Of a stretch of 23,145 bases of DNA, positions 1 to 6,867 are shown one piece after another; positions within the stretch are counted from its first letter, which is position 1, and every line of letters begins with the position of its first letter. The notes under the pieces are model-generated. The model had not been told where the DNA came from, did no database searches, and saw only the letters and a list, made by a program, of their open reading frames with translations. Position numbers and translations under genes: made by a program. The DNA is from CALRGE01 sp964365765 (lineage in GTDB: Bacteria > Patescibacteriota > Gracilibacteria > UBA1369 > 2-02-FULL-48-14), in the NCBI GenBank assembly GCA_964365765.1, contig CAYIRB010000004.1, positions 1 to 23,145 on the forward strand, written 5' to 3'.

Positions 1-80
1 AGCTCCCCTTCAACCAGCCTTTCTTTAACATGAAAACTTAACGGGACAGTAGTGCTTATTTATCGACACTTCAGATCAAA

Positions 81-100
81 AATTCAGGAATAATTCAGGA
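81..100 (+). repeat. Direct repeat AATTCAGGA x2 upstream of dinD
   Basis: Two exact copies of the 9-mer AATTCAGGA lie at 81-89 and 92-100, a period of 11 bases or about one helical turn. The best -10 candidate for dinD is TTTAAT at 126-131. With it, the repeats would sit at roughly -57 to -38, a usual place for an activator. No good -35 is visible, which fits an activator-dependent promoter. The regulatory role is inference; the repeat itself is seen directly. Bases 1-80 hold nothing I can identify. Confidence 0.4.
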
Positions 101-151
101 CTTCTGCATTTTATTTGTGCTAGTCTTTAATGTATTCTTAACTCCAAAGAT

Positions 152-976
152 ATGAATAAGCTCGTCACTCGTATGCAATCACATTTGGAATCAATTAAAC
201 ACAAAGTCGACGATCTGGAATATTGGTCGGCTAGGGAACTTATGGAAGTGCTTGGCTATAAAAGTTGGGCAAAATTCAAAGCCGTGATTTCAAAAGCAAT
301 GATATCTTGCCAAGCGAGCGGACAAGAAGTATCCCCCCATTTTGCCCGTTCGGGCAAAATGGTCAACACTGGCTTGGGAAGCCAAAGAAACCTAGATGAC
401 CTACTTCTAACTCGCTATGCATGTTATCTAATTGCACAAAATGGTGATTCTGCAAAATCAGAAGTAGCCTATGCTCAAACATATTTCGCATTTCAAACGA
501 GAAAACAAGAATTAAATGAGGAAAGATTAAAAGAAGATAAAAGATTGGAAGCGAGAAATAAACTGAAGGAAACAGAGAGTAAAATTCAGAGAACGATTTA
601 CAATCGCGGTATTAAATTACCTGTAGAATTTGCAGTGTTCAAAGATAAGCACATAAAAGCACTATACGGTGGAATTAATACCATATCACTTAAAAAAAGA
701 CGTAATATCCCGAATAATCGAGCCTTGGCTGATTTTGACTCACATGTTGAACTTCGTGCAAAAGATTTCGCTTTGGCAATGACAGATCACAACATCAAGG
801 ACAAAGATTTGTCAGGAAAGCCAAAATTGGAACAAGAGGTTATAAACAATAGTAAAGCAACCCGACAAGCCTTGTTGAAACGTGGAATTAAACCTGAGCA
901 TTTAAATGCTCAAGAAGATATCAAAAAAATCGAGACAAGACGTTCAAAAGAAAATACATTAATTAGTAATGTATAA
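152..976 (+). CDS. dinD: DinD-like DNA-damage-inducible protein
   Basis: The 274-residue product matches the usual DinD length and pattern. An N-terminal BRO-N-like region has WSARELMEVLGYKSWAKF near residues 25-42, followed by a conserved HF-x3-GKMV segment near 63-71 and RYACYLIAQNGD near 88-99. The C-terminal half is charged and helical and contains NNRALADF. In E. coli DinD is an SOS-induced protein that inhibits RecA filament activity; the family is common in accessory regions and its role outside enterobacteria is not settled. The ATG has no Shine-Dalgarno sequence. A weak -10 (TTTAAT, 126-131) would give a leader of about 14 bases. The stop overlaps the next gene's start by 8 bases, so the two are probably cotranscribed. 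Base composition is AT-richer than the housekeeping genes downstream, consistent with acquisition by transfer (inference). Confidence 0.88.
   Translation: MNKLVTRMQSHLESIKHKVDDLEYWSARELMEVLGYKSWAKFKAVISKAMISCQASGQEVSPHFARSGKMVNTGLGSQRNLDDLLLTRYACYLIAQNGDSAKSEVAYAQTYFAFQTRKQELNEERLKEDKRLEARNKLKETESKIQRTIYNRGIKLPVEFAVFKDKHIKALYGGINTISLKKRRNIPNNRALADFDSHVELRAKDFALAMTDHNIKDKDLSGKPKLEQEVINNSKATRQALLKRGIKPEHLNAQEDIKKIETRRSKENTLISNV
337..362. repeat. Perfect 12-bp inverted repeat inside dinD
   Basis: CCATTTTGCCCG at 337-348 is exactly mirrored by CGGGCAAAATGG at 351-362 around a central TT. As RNA it would form an 11-bp stem with a GUUC loop. It lies in the codons for the conserved HFARSGKMV segment, early in the gene. 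No T-run follows, so it is not a standard terminator. Confidence 0.7.
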
Positions 977-1550
977 AACTCCATTCCTCATAACCGGCAA
1001 TTTCGGCAACAACGCGTTTTCCTTTAAGAAAAGACATAAACCGACTCTATATGTTCCTCCATTAACCAAAGGAACGCTCGGCGACGCTGAAATCGGAGAA
1101 CATGTTGTGTTTGAAGACTTTGACGAAGGCATCTTAAAGTCCTGCGTTGGTTTAAAAAATCTTCTCGAATTTTACTGGCACGGAGTGCCAGCGGTTCTCA
1201 TTGACAATCACAATCATGTTTTTTACTTCTGGTATCGATCAGGACTTCGCAATGCGACTCTGATTCACATCGACCAGCACAAGGACATGCGAGTTCCGCC
1301 CGAATCGTTTAAGGGAAAAACTCTTCGGGAAGCTTTTAAATACACCAATGAAGTCCTGAACGTGGGCGACTATATCGTACCGGCGCGCGAAGCTGGCACC
1401 ATCGGTAAGATTCAATTTGTAACAAGTGAAGCTTCTTTGAGCGACGAAAAGTTTTTTGACGAAAAAAATAAAATTCTTAACATCGACCTCGATTTCTTTG
1501 CCCCGGAACTCGACTATATTAACTTTGAAAAAGCCAAACATTTCATTTAA
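969..1550 (+). CDS. UPF0489-family protein, ended early by an in-frame TAA
   Basis: The product is 193 residues. It carries the two acidic/His motifs typical of UPF0489 (C5orf22-like): LIHIDQHKDM near residues 98-107 and NIDLDFFAPELDYI near 170-183. The pattern recalls metal-binding arginase/deacetylase-like folds, but no reaction is established for the family. The frame stops at TAA (1548-1550) and then stays open for 31 more codons whose sequence looks like the family's own C-terminus (see next entry). The gene is therefore either freshly broken, expressed as a shortened protein, or read through. The start overlaps dinD by 8 bases and has no Shine-Dalgarno sequence, suggesting translational coupling. 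Family assignment is fairly firm; function is unknown. Confidence 0.75.
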   Translation: MYKTPFLITGNFGNNAFSFKKRHKPTLYVPPLTKGTLGDAEIGEHVVFEDFDEGILKSCVGLKNLLEFYWHGVPAVLIDNHNHVFYFWYRSGLRNATLIHIDQHKDMRVPPESFKGKTLREAFKYTNEVLNVGDYIVPAREAGTIGKIQFVTSEASLSDEKFFDEKNKILNIDLDFFAPELDYINFEKAKHFI

Positions 1551-1646
1551 GAACATGCAAAAACCGCGTCCCTGATTACGATTGCGACCAGTCCATTTTT
1601 TATTGAGCAGGAGAGAGCACTGAGAATTTTGAAGAAATTAGCTTGA
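1551..1646 (+). pseudogene. Stranded C-terminal segment of the UPF0489 gene
   Basis: Directly after the TAA at 1548-1550 the same frame continues for 31 sense codons to a TGA at 1644-1646. The encoded text includes SLITIATSPFFIEQERALRI, which reads as a natural protein end: a buried beta strand, then a loop, then a helix. It has no start codon of its own. Replacing one codon at 1548-1550 would restore a protein of about 225 residues. The last bases overlap the -35 of the toxin-antitoxin promoter. Confidence 0.65.
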
Positions 1647-1671
1647 TAGACTCAATAAACTGATGTATGAT
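1643..1671 (+). promoter_or_regulatory. Promoter of the toxin-antitoxin operon
   Basis: A -35 TTGATA (1643-1648) and a -10 TATGAT (1666-1671) are separated by exactly 17 bases; each matches the sigma-70 consensus at 5 of 6 positions. Transcription would start near 1678, inside the inverted repeat that follows, leaving a leader of about 18 bases. The -35 overlaps the TGA that ends the UPF0489 frame. Confidence 0.7.
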
Positions 1672-1672
1672 T

Positions 1673-1695
1673 AGTGTGTAATCTTCTTACACACT
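1673..1695. promoter_or_regulatory. Inverted-repeat operator abutting the antitoxin start
   Basis: AGTGTGTAA (1673-1681) is perfectly mirrored by TTACACACT (1687-1695) with a 5-base spacer. The pairing extends one base further on each side into the A of the start codon. It covers the predicted transcription start. RHH antitoxins usually repress their own operon by binding such sites, so this is the probable autoregulatory operator. Binding itself is inference. Confidence 0.7.
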
Positions 1696-1938
1696 ATGCT
1701 TACATTATCAAAACGCCGCAGAGTCAATGTTATGCTTGATGTTAATCTTATCGCTAATCTAAACGAACTTGTCCCCGCCGGGGAAAGAAGTGACCTCATA
1801 AATAAAGCAATTGAAGAGAAAATAACACAACTTGGCAGGCAAAAAGCCTCAGAATTTATGGAAGAAATGAGAAAAAAATTAAAACATAAGACAAATAATA
1901 AAAAAATCTATAAAGACATAAGATATGGAAGGAAATAA
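1696..1938 (+). CDS. Ribbon-helix-helix antitoxin (VapB-like)
   Basis: The 80-residue protein starts with a basic stretch and a ribbon-helix-helix fold: strand VNVMLD near residues 10-15, helix LIANLNELV, turn PAGERSD, and helix LINKAIEEKI ending near 43. The rest is Lys-rich and probably disordered until it wraps the toxin. It would bind DNA as a dimer and neutralise the VapC encoded next. The reading frames overlap by 14 bases, the usual coupled arrangement for such pairs. The start directly follows the operator and has no Shine-Dalgarno sequence. Confidence 0.8.
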   Translation: MLTLSKRRRVNVMLDVNLIANLNELVPAGERSDLINKAIEEKITQLGRQKASEFMEEMRKKLKHKTNNKKIYKDIRYGRK

Positions 1939-2353
1939 ACTTGTTTTGGATTTGTCGGTTCTAATAAAGTGGTTTGCGCTTGAAGATGATGACTTAGATG
2001 CGGCACGTTTAATTGAGTCGGATTTCCGAGCAGGTAAATATGAGATCTTGATGCCAATTTTTTATATCTGGGAATTAAATAATTATTTATCAAGAAACTT
2101 TGATTCAATGACTGCAACTTCATTTTATTCTCACTTCAAATCATATAGTTTTACTAATTTTGATCTTAATTTAAAAATTTCAAAAATCGCCTTTAAAATT
2201 ACAGAAAAATTCTCAAAAATTTCATTTTACGATGCCTCATATCACGCACTTGCAATATCTGAACACGCCACTTTTGTTACGTGTGATAAAAAATATTACG
2301 AAAAAACAAAAAAACTGGGACACATCGCGTTACTTTCAGAATTCCATATCTAA
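1925..2353 (+). CDS. vapC: PIN-domain ribonuclease toxin VapC
   Basis: This 142-residue PIN-domain protein has the expected acidic residues for metal-dependent RNA cleavage: Asp9 in LVLDLSVLIKWF, Glu50 in IWELNNYL, Asp103 in FYDASYHALA and Asp121 in VTCDKKYYEK. Length and motif order fit VapC toxins, which commonly cut tRNA or rRNA. The actual target cannot be read from sequence. It overlaps the antitoxin by 14 bases. Its TAA overlaps the TAG of the facing reductase gene (2350-2353). Confidence 0.88.
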   Translation: MEGNKLVLDLSVLIKWFALEDDDLDAARLIESDFRAGKYEILMPIFYIWELNNYLSRNFDSMTATSFYSHFKSYSFTNFDLNLKISKIAFKITEKFSKISFYDASYHALAISEHATFVTCDKKYYEKTKKLGHIALLSEFHI

Positions 2354-3054
2354 GCCCAAAACTGTTCGAAGTGGATATCTTCTTTTGAAATTCCGCGTTT
2401 AATCATTAGCTCACGGACATCTTTAATCATTTCGCCGTTTCCACAAAGATAAATTATTGTGTTTCCTGTATCAAAAGGAGCTTCTTCAAGGTGAGGAGTT
2501 ACGCGACCCTTCAACCCTTTCCATCCGGGTTCGGGTTTCGACAAAGTAATGAGTACTGTGAAATTGTCGTGCTCGGCTTCCCATTTTTTTAAAATATCCA
2601 AATAGAAAAGATCAGGTTCGGCCGCCACACCAAAATACACTGTTACAGGTTTGTTAAAACCCTTTTCCCAAAGTACCGGCATCATCGCCATAAAAGGTGC
2701 AATTCCCGTGCCGGTCGCCACCATTACAATATCTTTTTCCGAATCCTCCAAAATAAATCGACCATAGGGACCAATAAAACTGCACTCGTCTCCAACTTTT
2801 AAACTTTCAAAATAAGTTGAGGCTCGCCCGCCCGGAATCAACTTTAAACAAAGTGTGAAAAATTCTTTATTACTTGGTGCGCTGGCTGTTGAGTAGGCGC
2901 GTTGAGCTTTTTCGGGATTGCCGTCCAAAATATCAATCATGAAAAATTGTCCGGGCTGAAAATCAATTGGATCTTTCGAGTAATCAAAATCAAATTCCCA
3001 AACATTTTCGGTAAGTTTGCTAACTTTTTTCAGGGGTGCTTTAAACTGTTTCAT
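2350..3054 (-). CDS. Ferredoxin-NADP reductase-like flavoprotein
   Basis: The 234-residue oxidoreductase has the plant-type FNR layout. The FAD part has RAYSTAS (residues 52-58), GGRAS (75-79) and GPYGRF (95-100). The NAD(P) part has GTGIAP (115-120) and CGNGEM (204-209), with an aromatic residue in the final FEQFWA. It should move electrons between NAD(P)H and a ferredoxin, flavodoxin or similar carrier; no partner gene is adjacent. I chose the ATG at 3054, although the frame is open to 3096, because the longer form would cross the divergent aroD start and the shared promoter. A TATTAT at 3065-3060 lies 5 bases before this ATG, so the mRNA may be leaderless. Confidence 0.82.
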   Translation of the reverse strand: MKQFKAPLKKVSKLTENVWEFDFDYSKDPIDFQPGQFFMIDILDGNPEKAQRAYSTASAPSNKEFFTLCLKLIPGGRASTYFESLKVGDECSFIGPYGRFILEDSEKDIVMVATGTGIAPFMAMMPVLWEKGFNKPVTVYFGVAAEPDLFYLDILKKWEAEHDNFTVLITLSKPEPGWKGLKGRVTPHLEEAPFDTGNTIIYLCGNGEMIKDVRELMIKRGISKEDIHFEQFWA

Positions 3055-3058
3055 TCTG

Positions 3059-3065
3059 TATAATA
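3059..3065. promoter_or_regulatory. Shared divergent -10 region, reductase/aroD
   Basis: The plus strand reads TATAAT (3059-3064), giving a start near 3071 and a leader of about 15 bases for aroD. The minus strand reads TATTAT (3065-3060), placing the start at or beside the reductase ATG. The whole intergenic space is 31 bases. No convincing -35 is seen on either strand. Confidence 0.5.
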
Positions 3066-3085
3066 AATTTCTGACAAATCCTAAC

Positions 3086-3715
3086 ATGAATTCCAAGCAC
3101 GTTCTACCGATTAAAGCCGAGACCTTCGGTCTGCTTGTGAAACAACTCCGACTTTTTTACGAAAAGGCCGACATGTTTGAAATTTGGCTCGACGTGATGA
3201 AAGTTAAGGGCGACCTCGCCGTCATTCAAAATCATTTTAATAAACCGCTTATCGCGAAATCAAATTCGCTCGATCTGCTACGGCGCGCCGCGACAGCCGG
3301 AATGCGATATATCGACATTCCTCATGACCTCGATGAAACTTTGGAGTTCAAAAATCTACTCAAAAATAAAAAAAACAAAGTGATTCGTTCATATCATAAT
3401 TATGAAAGCACTCCATCGGTGGAGGAGCTGATTAAAATTATCAAGGAACTTATTTCTAAAAAAGCCGACTTGATAAAAATCGCGACAAAAGTTACCAACA
3501 ATTCCGACAATGACATTCTTTTATCACTACTGGAAATTCCCGAATTCAAAGACAGATTGATTATTTGCGGAATTGGAGATCTCGCAAGACGAGTTCGAAT
3601 TGAGGCGCCGCTTAAGGGTTCAGTATTTTTTTTCGCGCCGCTCGACTCACGTTACGCCAGCGCCGAAGGGCAGTTGACCAAAGCGGAACTTGAGAAAGAA
3701 TGGGAAATACATTAA
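3086..3715 (+). CDS. aroD: Type I 3-dehydroquinate dehydratase
   Basis: The 209-residue protein has the class I dehydroquinase signature. Glu32 in FEIWLDVM corresponds to the active-site Glu, His104 in RSYHNYESTPS to the general acid/base, Lys131 in ADLIKIATKV to the Schiff-base lysine, Arg169 to the substrate-binding Arg, and Gln196 in AEGQLT to the closing-loop Gln. It converts 3-dehydroquinate to 3-dehydroshikimate in the cytosol. Length is at the short end of the family. I used the ATG at 3086 because an upstream start at 3017 would lie inside the divergent reductase gene and before the TATAAT. No other shikimate gene is in the window. ychF follows after 12 bases, probably on the same transcript. 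Confidence 0.85.
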   Translation: MNSKHVLPIKAETFGLLVKQLRLFYEKADMFEIWLDVMKVKGDLAVIQNHFNKPLIAKSNSLDLLRRAATAGMRYIDIPHDLDETLEFKNLLKNKKNKVIRSYHNYESTPSVEELIKIIKELISKKADLIKIATKVTNNSDNDILLSLLEIPEFKDRLIICGIGDLARRVRIEAPLKGSVFFFAPLDSRYASAEGQLTKAELEKEWEIH

Positions 3716-3727
3716 AGTTCGCCTGCT

Positions 3728-4822
3728 ATGGCTCTTCAAATCGCAATCGTCGGACTTCCAAACGTGGGTAAATCAACGCTTTTCAACGCTTTGACAAAGA
3801 GTCACACGGCGATGGCGGCGAATTATCCTTTTTGCACAATCGATCCGAACGTGGGAGTGGTTGAGGTTCCGGATTACCGTTTGGCCGAACTGGCGAAATT
3901 GGTAAGCCCGGACAAGATTGTGCCTGCCATTGTGGAGTTTGTGGACGTCGCCGGTCTTGTTAAAGGCGCGAGCCGAGGGGAGGGTTTGGGGAATCAATTT
4001 CTTTCACATATTCGCGAATGTCAGGCCGTCGCGCAAGTCCTGCGGGTTTTTGAGGATAAGGACGTGACGCACGTGCACGATTCGGTGGATGCCAAGCGTG
4101 ACCGTGAAATTATTGAATCCGAGCTTATTTTGGCCGACTTGCAGACTCTGGAAAAAAGAATGCTTAAGAGCGCGGGCGAGGCCAGAAGCGGCGACAAAAT
4201 CAAAAAGGCTTATCACGAACTTTTGGAGAGAATCAAGCCGGCACTTGAGTCGGGAAAACTCGCCATTAATTTGGAACTTACGGACGAAGAAAAAGAAATG
4301 CTCCGCGACTTGCATTTGATAACATTGAAGCCTGTTATTTATATCGCCAACGTTCATGAAAACGAACTTAAGAATATCAATATCGAAGAAATAAAGAAAA
4401 AAATGGAACTGCCGTCTTCGGCGGTGATTATTCCGATTTGCGCCAAAGTCGAGTCCGAACTGATAGGATTCAGCGACGATGAGGCTACGGATTTTTTGAA
4501 AGAATTCGGATTGAAGGAAAGCGGACTCGCGCAATTAATCCGCAAAGCATATGAAATTTTAGGGCTTCAAACTTATTTCACGGCCGGAAAAATGGAAGTG
4601 AAAGCGTGGACGATTCACAAAGGCGACTCGGCGCCGAAAGCCGCCGGCGTCATTCACACGGACTTTGAAAAGGGCTTCATAAAGGCGGAGGTCATTTCAT
4701 ACGAAGACTTCGTTTCCGCCGGCGGCGAACAAAAAGCGAAAGAAAAGGGCTTGCTAAGGCTCGAGGGCAAAGAATACGTGGTCAAAGACGGCGATGTCAT
4801 GCACTTTAAGTTTGCGAATTAG
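3728..4822 (+). CDS. ychF: YchF/OLA1-type P-loop NTPase
   Basis: The 364-residue protein is full length for YchF. Its parts are the P-loop GLPNVGKST (residues 9-17), switch segment DVAGLVKGAS (73-82), an inserted helical hairpin in the middle, NVHE in place of the NKxD motif (about 208-211, explaining ATP preference in this family), and a C-terminal TGS domain ending in GKEYVVKDGDVMHFKF. YchF is a ribosome-associated ATPase linked to stress control. It lies 12 bases after aroD without its own visible promoter or Shine-Dalgarno sequence. Its last 17 bases overlap the end of the facing rel gene. Confidence 0.95.
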   Translation: MALQIAIVGLPNVGKSTLFNALTKSHTAMAANYPFCTIDPNVGVVEVPDYRLAELAKLVSPDKIVPAIVEFVDVAGLVKGASRGEGLGNQFLSHIRECQAVAQVLRVFEDKDVTHVHDSVDAKRDREIIESELILADLQTLEKRMLKSAGEARSGDKIKKAYHELLERIKPALESGKLAINLELTDEEKEMLRDLHLITLKPVIYIANVHENELKNINIEEIKKKMELPSSAVIIPICAKVESELIGFSDDEATDFLKEFGLKESGLAQLIRKAYEILGLQTYFTAGKMEVKAWTIHKGDSAPKAAGVIHTDFEKGFIKAEVISYEDFVSAGGEQKAKEKGLLRLEGKEYVVKDGDVMHFKFAN

Positions 4823-6809
4823 GACTGTGAACATGCTTGATATTCAAAACTCCCGGCAAAGTATCAAGTGAATATATGACCTTTTCATATTGCTTGATAT
4901 CTCTTATCTCCACCTCGAAATTCCAAATATTGACGCTTGCTTCGGTTGAACGCTCGGTGCTCACGTGAATAATATTGATTCGCAATGACGCGATAACGTT
5001 TGAAATATCTCTGAGCATCCCGACTCTGTTTACGCTCTCGACCACAAAGTGAACCTTGTGAACCTTCGGAGGAGCAATTGAAAGATGGATTCTGTCGTCA
5101 TTTCCGGCGTAGGCTTTCAAGTAATCCGGCGCCAATGCTTCCCCGATCAACTCTATTTTGGAAAAAAGTTCGCGCATAACATCATCCACGTTGCAAGTGC
5201 CGTTCCCGATGTTTTTTAGAGCCAGTTTCCAATCCGTCACTTGAATTGCCTTCATCAAGTTTTTCTTTTGTTCAAATGTCAAAAAATCAACGCCTTGATA
5301 CCCGTAAATCAGAATTTTTTCGTTCAACAATCGTTCTCCGTCCAATATTTGAGCAGACTCATCCCTGCTTTTCAAAAAATCCTTAATTTTATTTTTTGAA
5401 TTATTCGTGTTCACCGAATACAGCCAGTCCAATTTCGGCTCCGCGTCCTTTGATGTAATGACTTCAACCACGTCTCCTGTTGCCAATGGCGTGTCAAGAT
5501 TTTCTTTTGTTCCGTTCACAATGCCACTTGCCGCGGAATTCCCGACACCGCTGTGTATATGGTACGCGAAGTCGATTATCGTCGAGCCTTTGGGCAGATC
5601 GATTACGTCGCCCTTCGGTGTGAAAATAAAAATCCTGTCCTGAAAAATATCAAGTTTCAAGTCGTCCAAATAGTGCTTATTTTCGGATCCCCGTTGCATC
5701 TCAAGTATTTTTTTCACCCAACCAGCTTTCTGCTGCATTTTTTTATAGCTCTTTTGCTTGTTATTTTCATTCGAATAGAAATAATGCGCCGCCACGCCGT
5801 ACTCGCATTCGAGATTCATTTCCTCGGTCCTAATTTGAAATTCCGTCAATGCTCCTTCAACACCGAAAACGGTCGTATGAATGCTCTGGTAGCCGTTGCT
5901 TTTTGGAATGGCGATATAGTCCTTCATGCGTCCCAGCTTGGGTGTGTAGTTTTGATGAATCACTCCCAACACTTGGTAGCATTTGCCTATATCGGCGACA
6001 ACGATTCGAAGCCCTATCAAATCATAGATTTCGTGAAAGGACCTGCTTTTATTCACCATTTTTTTATAGATGCTGTAAAACGTTTTTTTCCTTCCCTCGA
6101 TTACAAAGTCCTTTACTCCGTTGGTCGTCAGTAATTTTTTGGCGTGTTGAATATTTTTTTTGATAATATCGTGGTGCGCCATATCGCTTTCTTTTGAAAG
6201 ATTTTCAACGTGTTCGTACTCCTCCGGCATTAATGTCTGAAAACACAGGTCTTCCAATCTGCTTTTCAGCTCCCACATACCCAAAAGGTTCGCGATCGGA
6301 ACAAAAATTTCCAGAGTTTCCTTGGCGATTCTTGTCCTTTTCTCCGGCTTTGGATGGGCGGAAATCGTTGTCATGTTATGCAGGCGGTCGGCTAGTTTAA
6401 TCAAAATGATTCTTATATCTTGCGCGGAGTGAATGAACAATTTTTTCAAGGACTCGATTTGTCTTTCTTCCATATTGTGCTTGTAATGCACCTTGGAAAG
6501 TTTTGTAATGCCATTCACAAGGAATGAAATACTTTTCCCGAAAATTTTCTCAATATCCGGAAGCGTGTAAGTCGTATCCTCCGGCACGTCGTGAAGCAAA
6601 GCCCCGATTAAAGTGTCTTCATCAGCCCTCATGGTTGTCAAAATGTAAGCCGCCGAAACGGGATGAACTATATAAGGCGAGCCTTCCTTCCTCAGCTGGC
6701 CCTCGTGCGCCTTTGCCGCGAAATCATAGGCGCGTCTGAATCGCGATTCGTTAAAGGCCGGGATGTATTTTTTGGCGGCCTCGATGACCTCTTCAATACT
6801 GTAATTCAT
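4806..6809 (-). CDS. rel: Bifunctional (p)ppGpp synthetase/hydrolase lacking the zinc-finger domain
   Basis: The 667-residue RSH protein has an intact HD hydrolase (His49; HDVPED at 73-78; Asp141 in LADRLHN), a synthetase domain (GRKKTFYSIYKKM near 239-251, YDLIGLRIV 262-270, NGYQSIHT 305-312), a TGS domain (about 389-455) and a C-terminal ACT domain (about 586-660). RMKD at 294-297 is the RxKD motif of bifunctional enzymes, in contrast to the ExDD of synthesis-only RelA. The usual Cys-rich zinc-finger domain with a CCxPxPGD motif between the helical region and ACT is absent; the only Cys between the TGS and ACT domains is at 539. This explains the short length compared with the usual 700-750. 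It makes and degrades the stringent-response alarmone. It is convergent with ychF (17-base overlap) and divergent from mnmA. Confidence 0.93.
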   Translation of the reverse strand: MNYSIEEVIEAAKKYIPAFNESRFRRAYDFAAKAHEGQLRKEGSPYIVHPVSAAYILTTMRADEDTLIGALLHDVPEDTTYTLPDIEKIFGKSISFLVNGITKLSKVHYKHNMEERQIESLKKLFIHSAQDIRIILIKLADRLHNMTTISAHPKPEKRTRIAKETLEIFVPIANLLGMWELKSRLEDLCFQTLMPEEYEHVENLSKESDMAHHDIIKKNIQHAKKLLTTNGVKDFVIEGRKKTFYSIYKKMVNKSRSFHEIYDLIGLRIVVADIGKCYQVLGVIHQNYTPKLGRMKDYIAIPKSNGYQSIHTTVFGVEGALTEFQIRTEEMNLECEYGVAAHYFYSNENNKQKSYKKMQQKAGWVKKILEMQRGSENKHYLDDLKLDIFQDRIFIFTPKGDVIDLPKGSTIIDFAYHIHSGVGNSAASGIVNGTKENLDTPLATGDVVEVITSKDAEPKLDWLYSVNTNNSKNKIKDFLKSRDESAQILDGERLLNEKILIYGYQGVDFLTFEQKKNLMKAIQVTDWKLALKNIGNGTCNVDDVMRELFSKIELIGEALAPDYLKAYAGNDDRIHLSIAPPKVHKVHFVVESVNRVGMLRDISNVIASLRINIIHVSTERSTEASVNIWNFEVEIRDIKQYEKVIYSLDTLPGVLNIKHVHSPNSQT

Positions 6810-6813
6810 GCAT

Positions 6814-6842
6814 TTGACTTAACTGACTTATCATTTTATAGT
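6814..6842 (+). promoter_or_regulatory. Sigma-70-type promoter of mnmA
   Basis: TTGACT (6814-6819) and TATAGT (6837-6842) are spaced by exactly 17 bases, each with 5 of 6 consensus matches. Transcription would begin near 6849, leaving a leader of about 19 bases. The upstream GTG at 6841 lies inside the -10, which rules it out as the mnmA start. Confidence 0.75.
6835..6840 (-). promoter_or_regulatory. Candidate -10 for rel
   Basis: On the minus strand TATAAA (6840-6835) lies 25 bases before the rel ATG, predicting a leader of about 20 bases. It physically overlaps the mnmA -10 on the other strand. No good -35 at proper spacing is seen, so support is weak. Confidence 0.35.
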
Positions 6843-6867
6843 GCCCAAGCTGTTTCCGCAAGTTATT

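Noticed and set aside
1175..1191. CTGGCAC/GTGCCAG inverted repeat in the UPF0489 gene
   Set aside because: Seven-base arms inside coding sequence are within what chance allows, with no flanking signal.
3017..3085. Longer aroD start
   Set aside because: It would lie inside the divergent reductase gene and before the TATAAT; the added residues are not aroD-like.
4004..4534. Long antisense frames opposite ychF, rel, ligA and dnaX
   Set aside because: They mirror strongly conserved genes, lack recognisable domains and are explained by codon bias of the real gene.
6841..6867. GTG start for mnmA at 6841
   Set aside because: It lies within the -10 of a strong promoter, and the family N-terminus aligns with the ATG at 6868.
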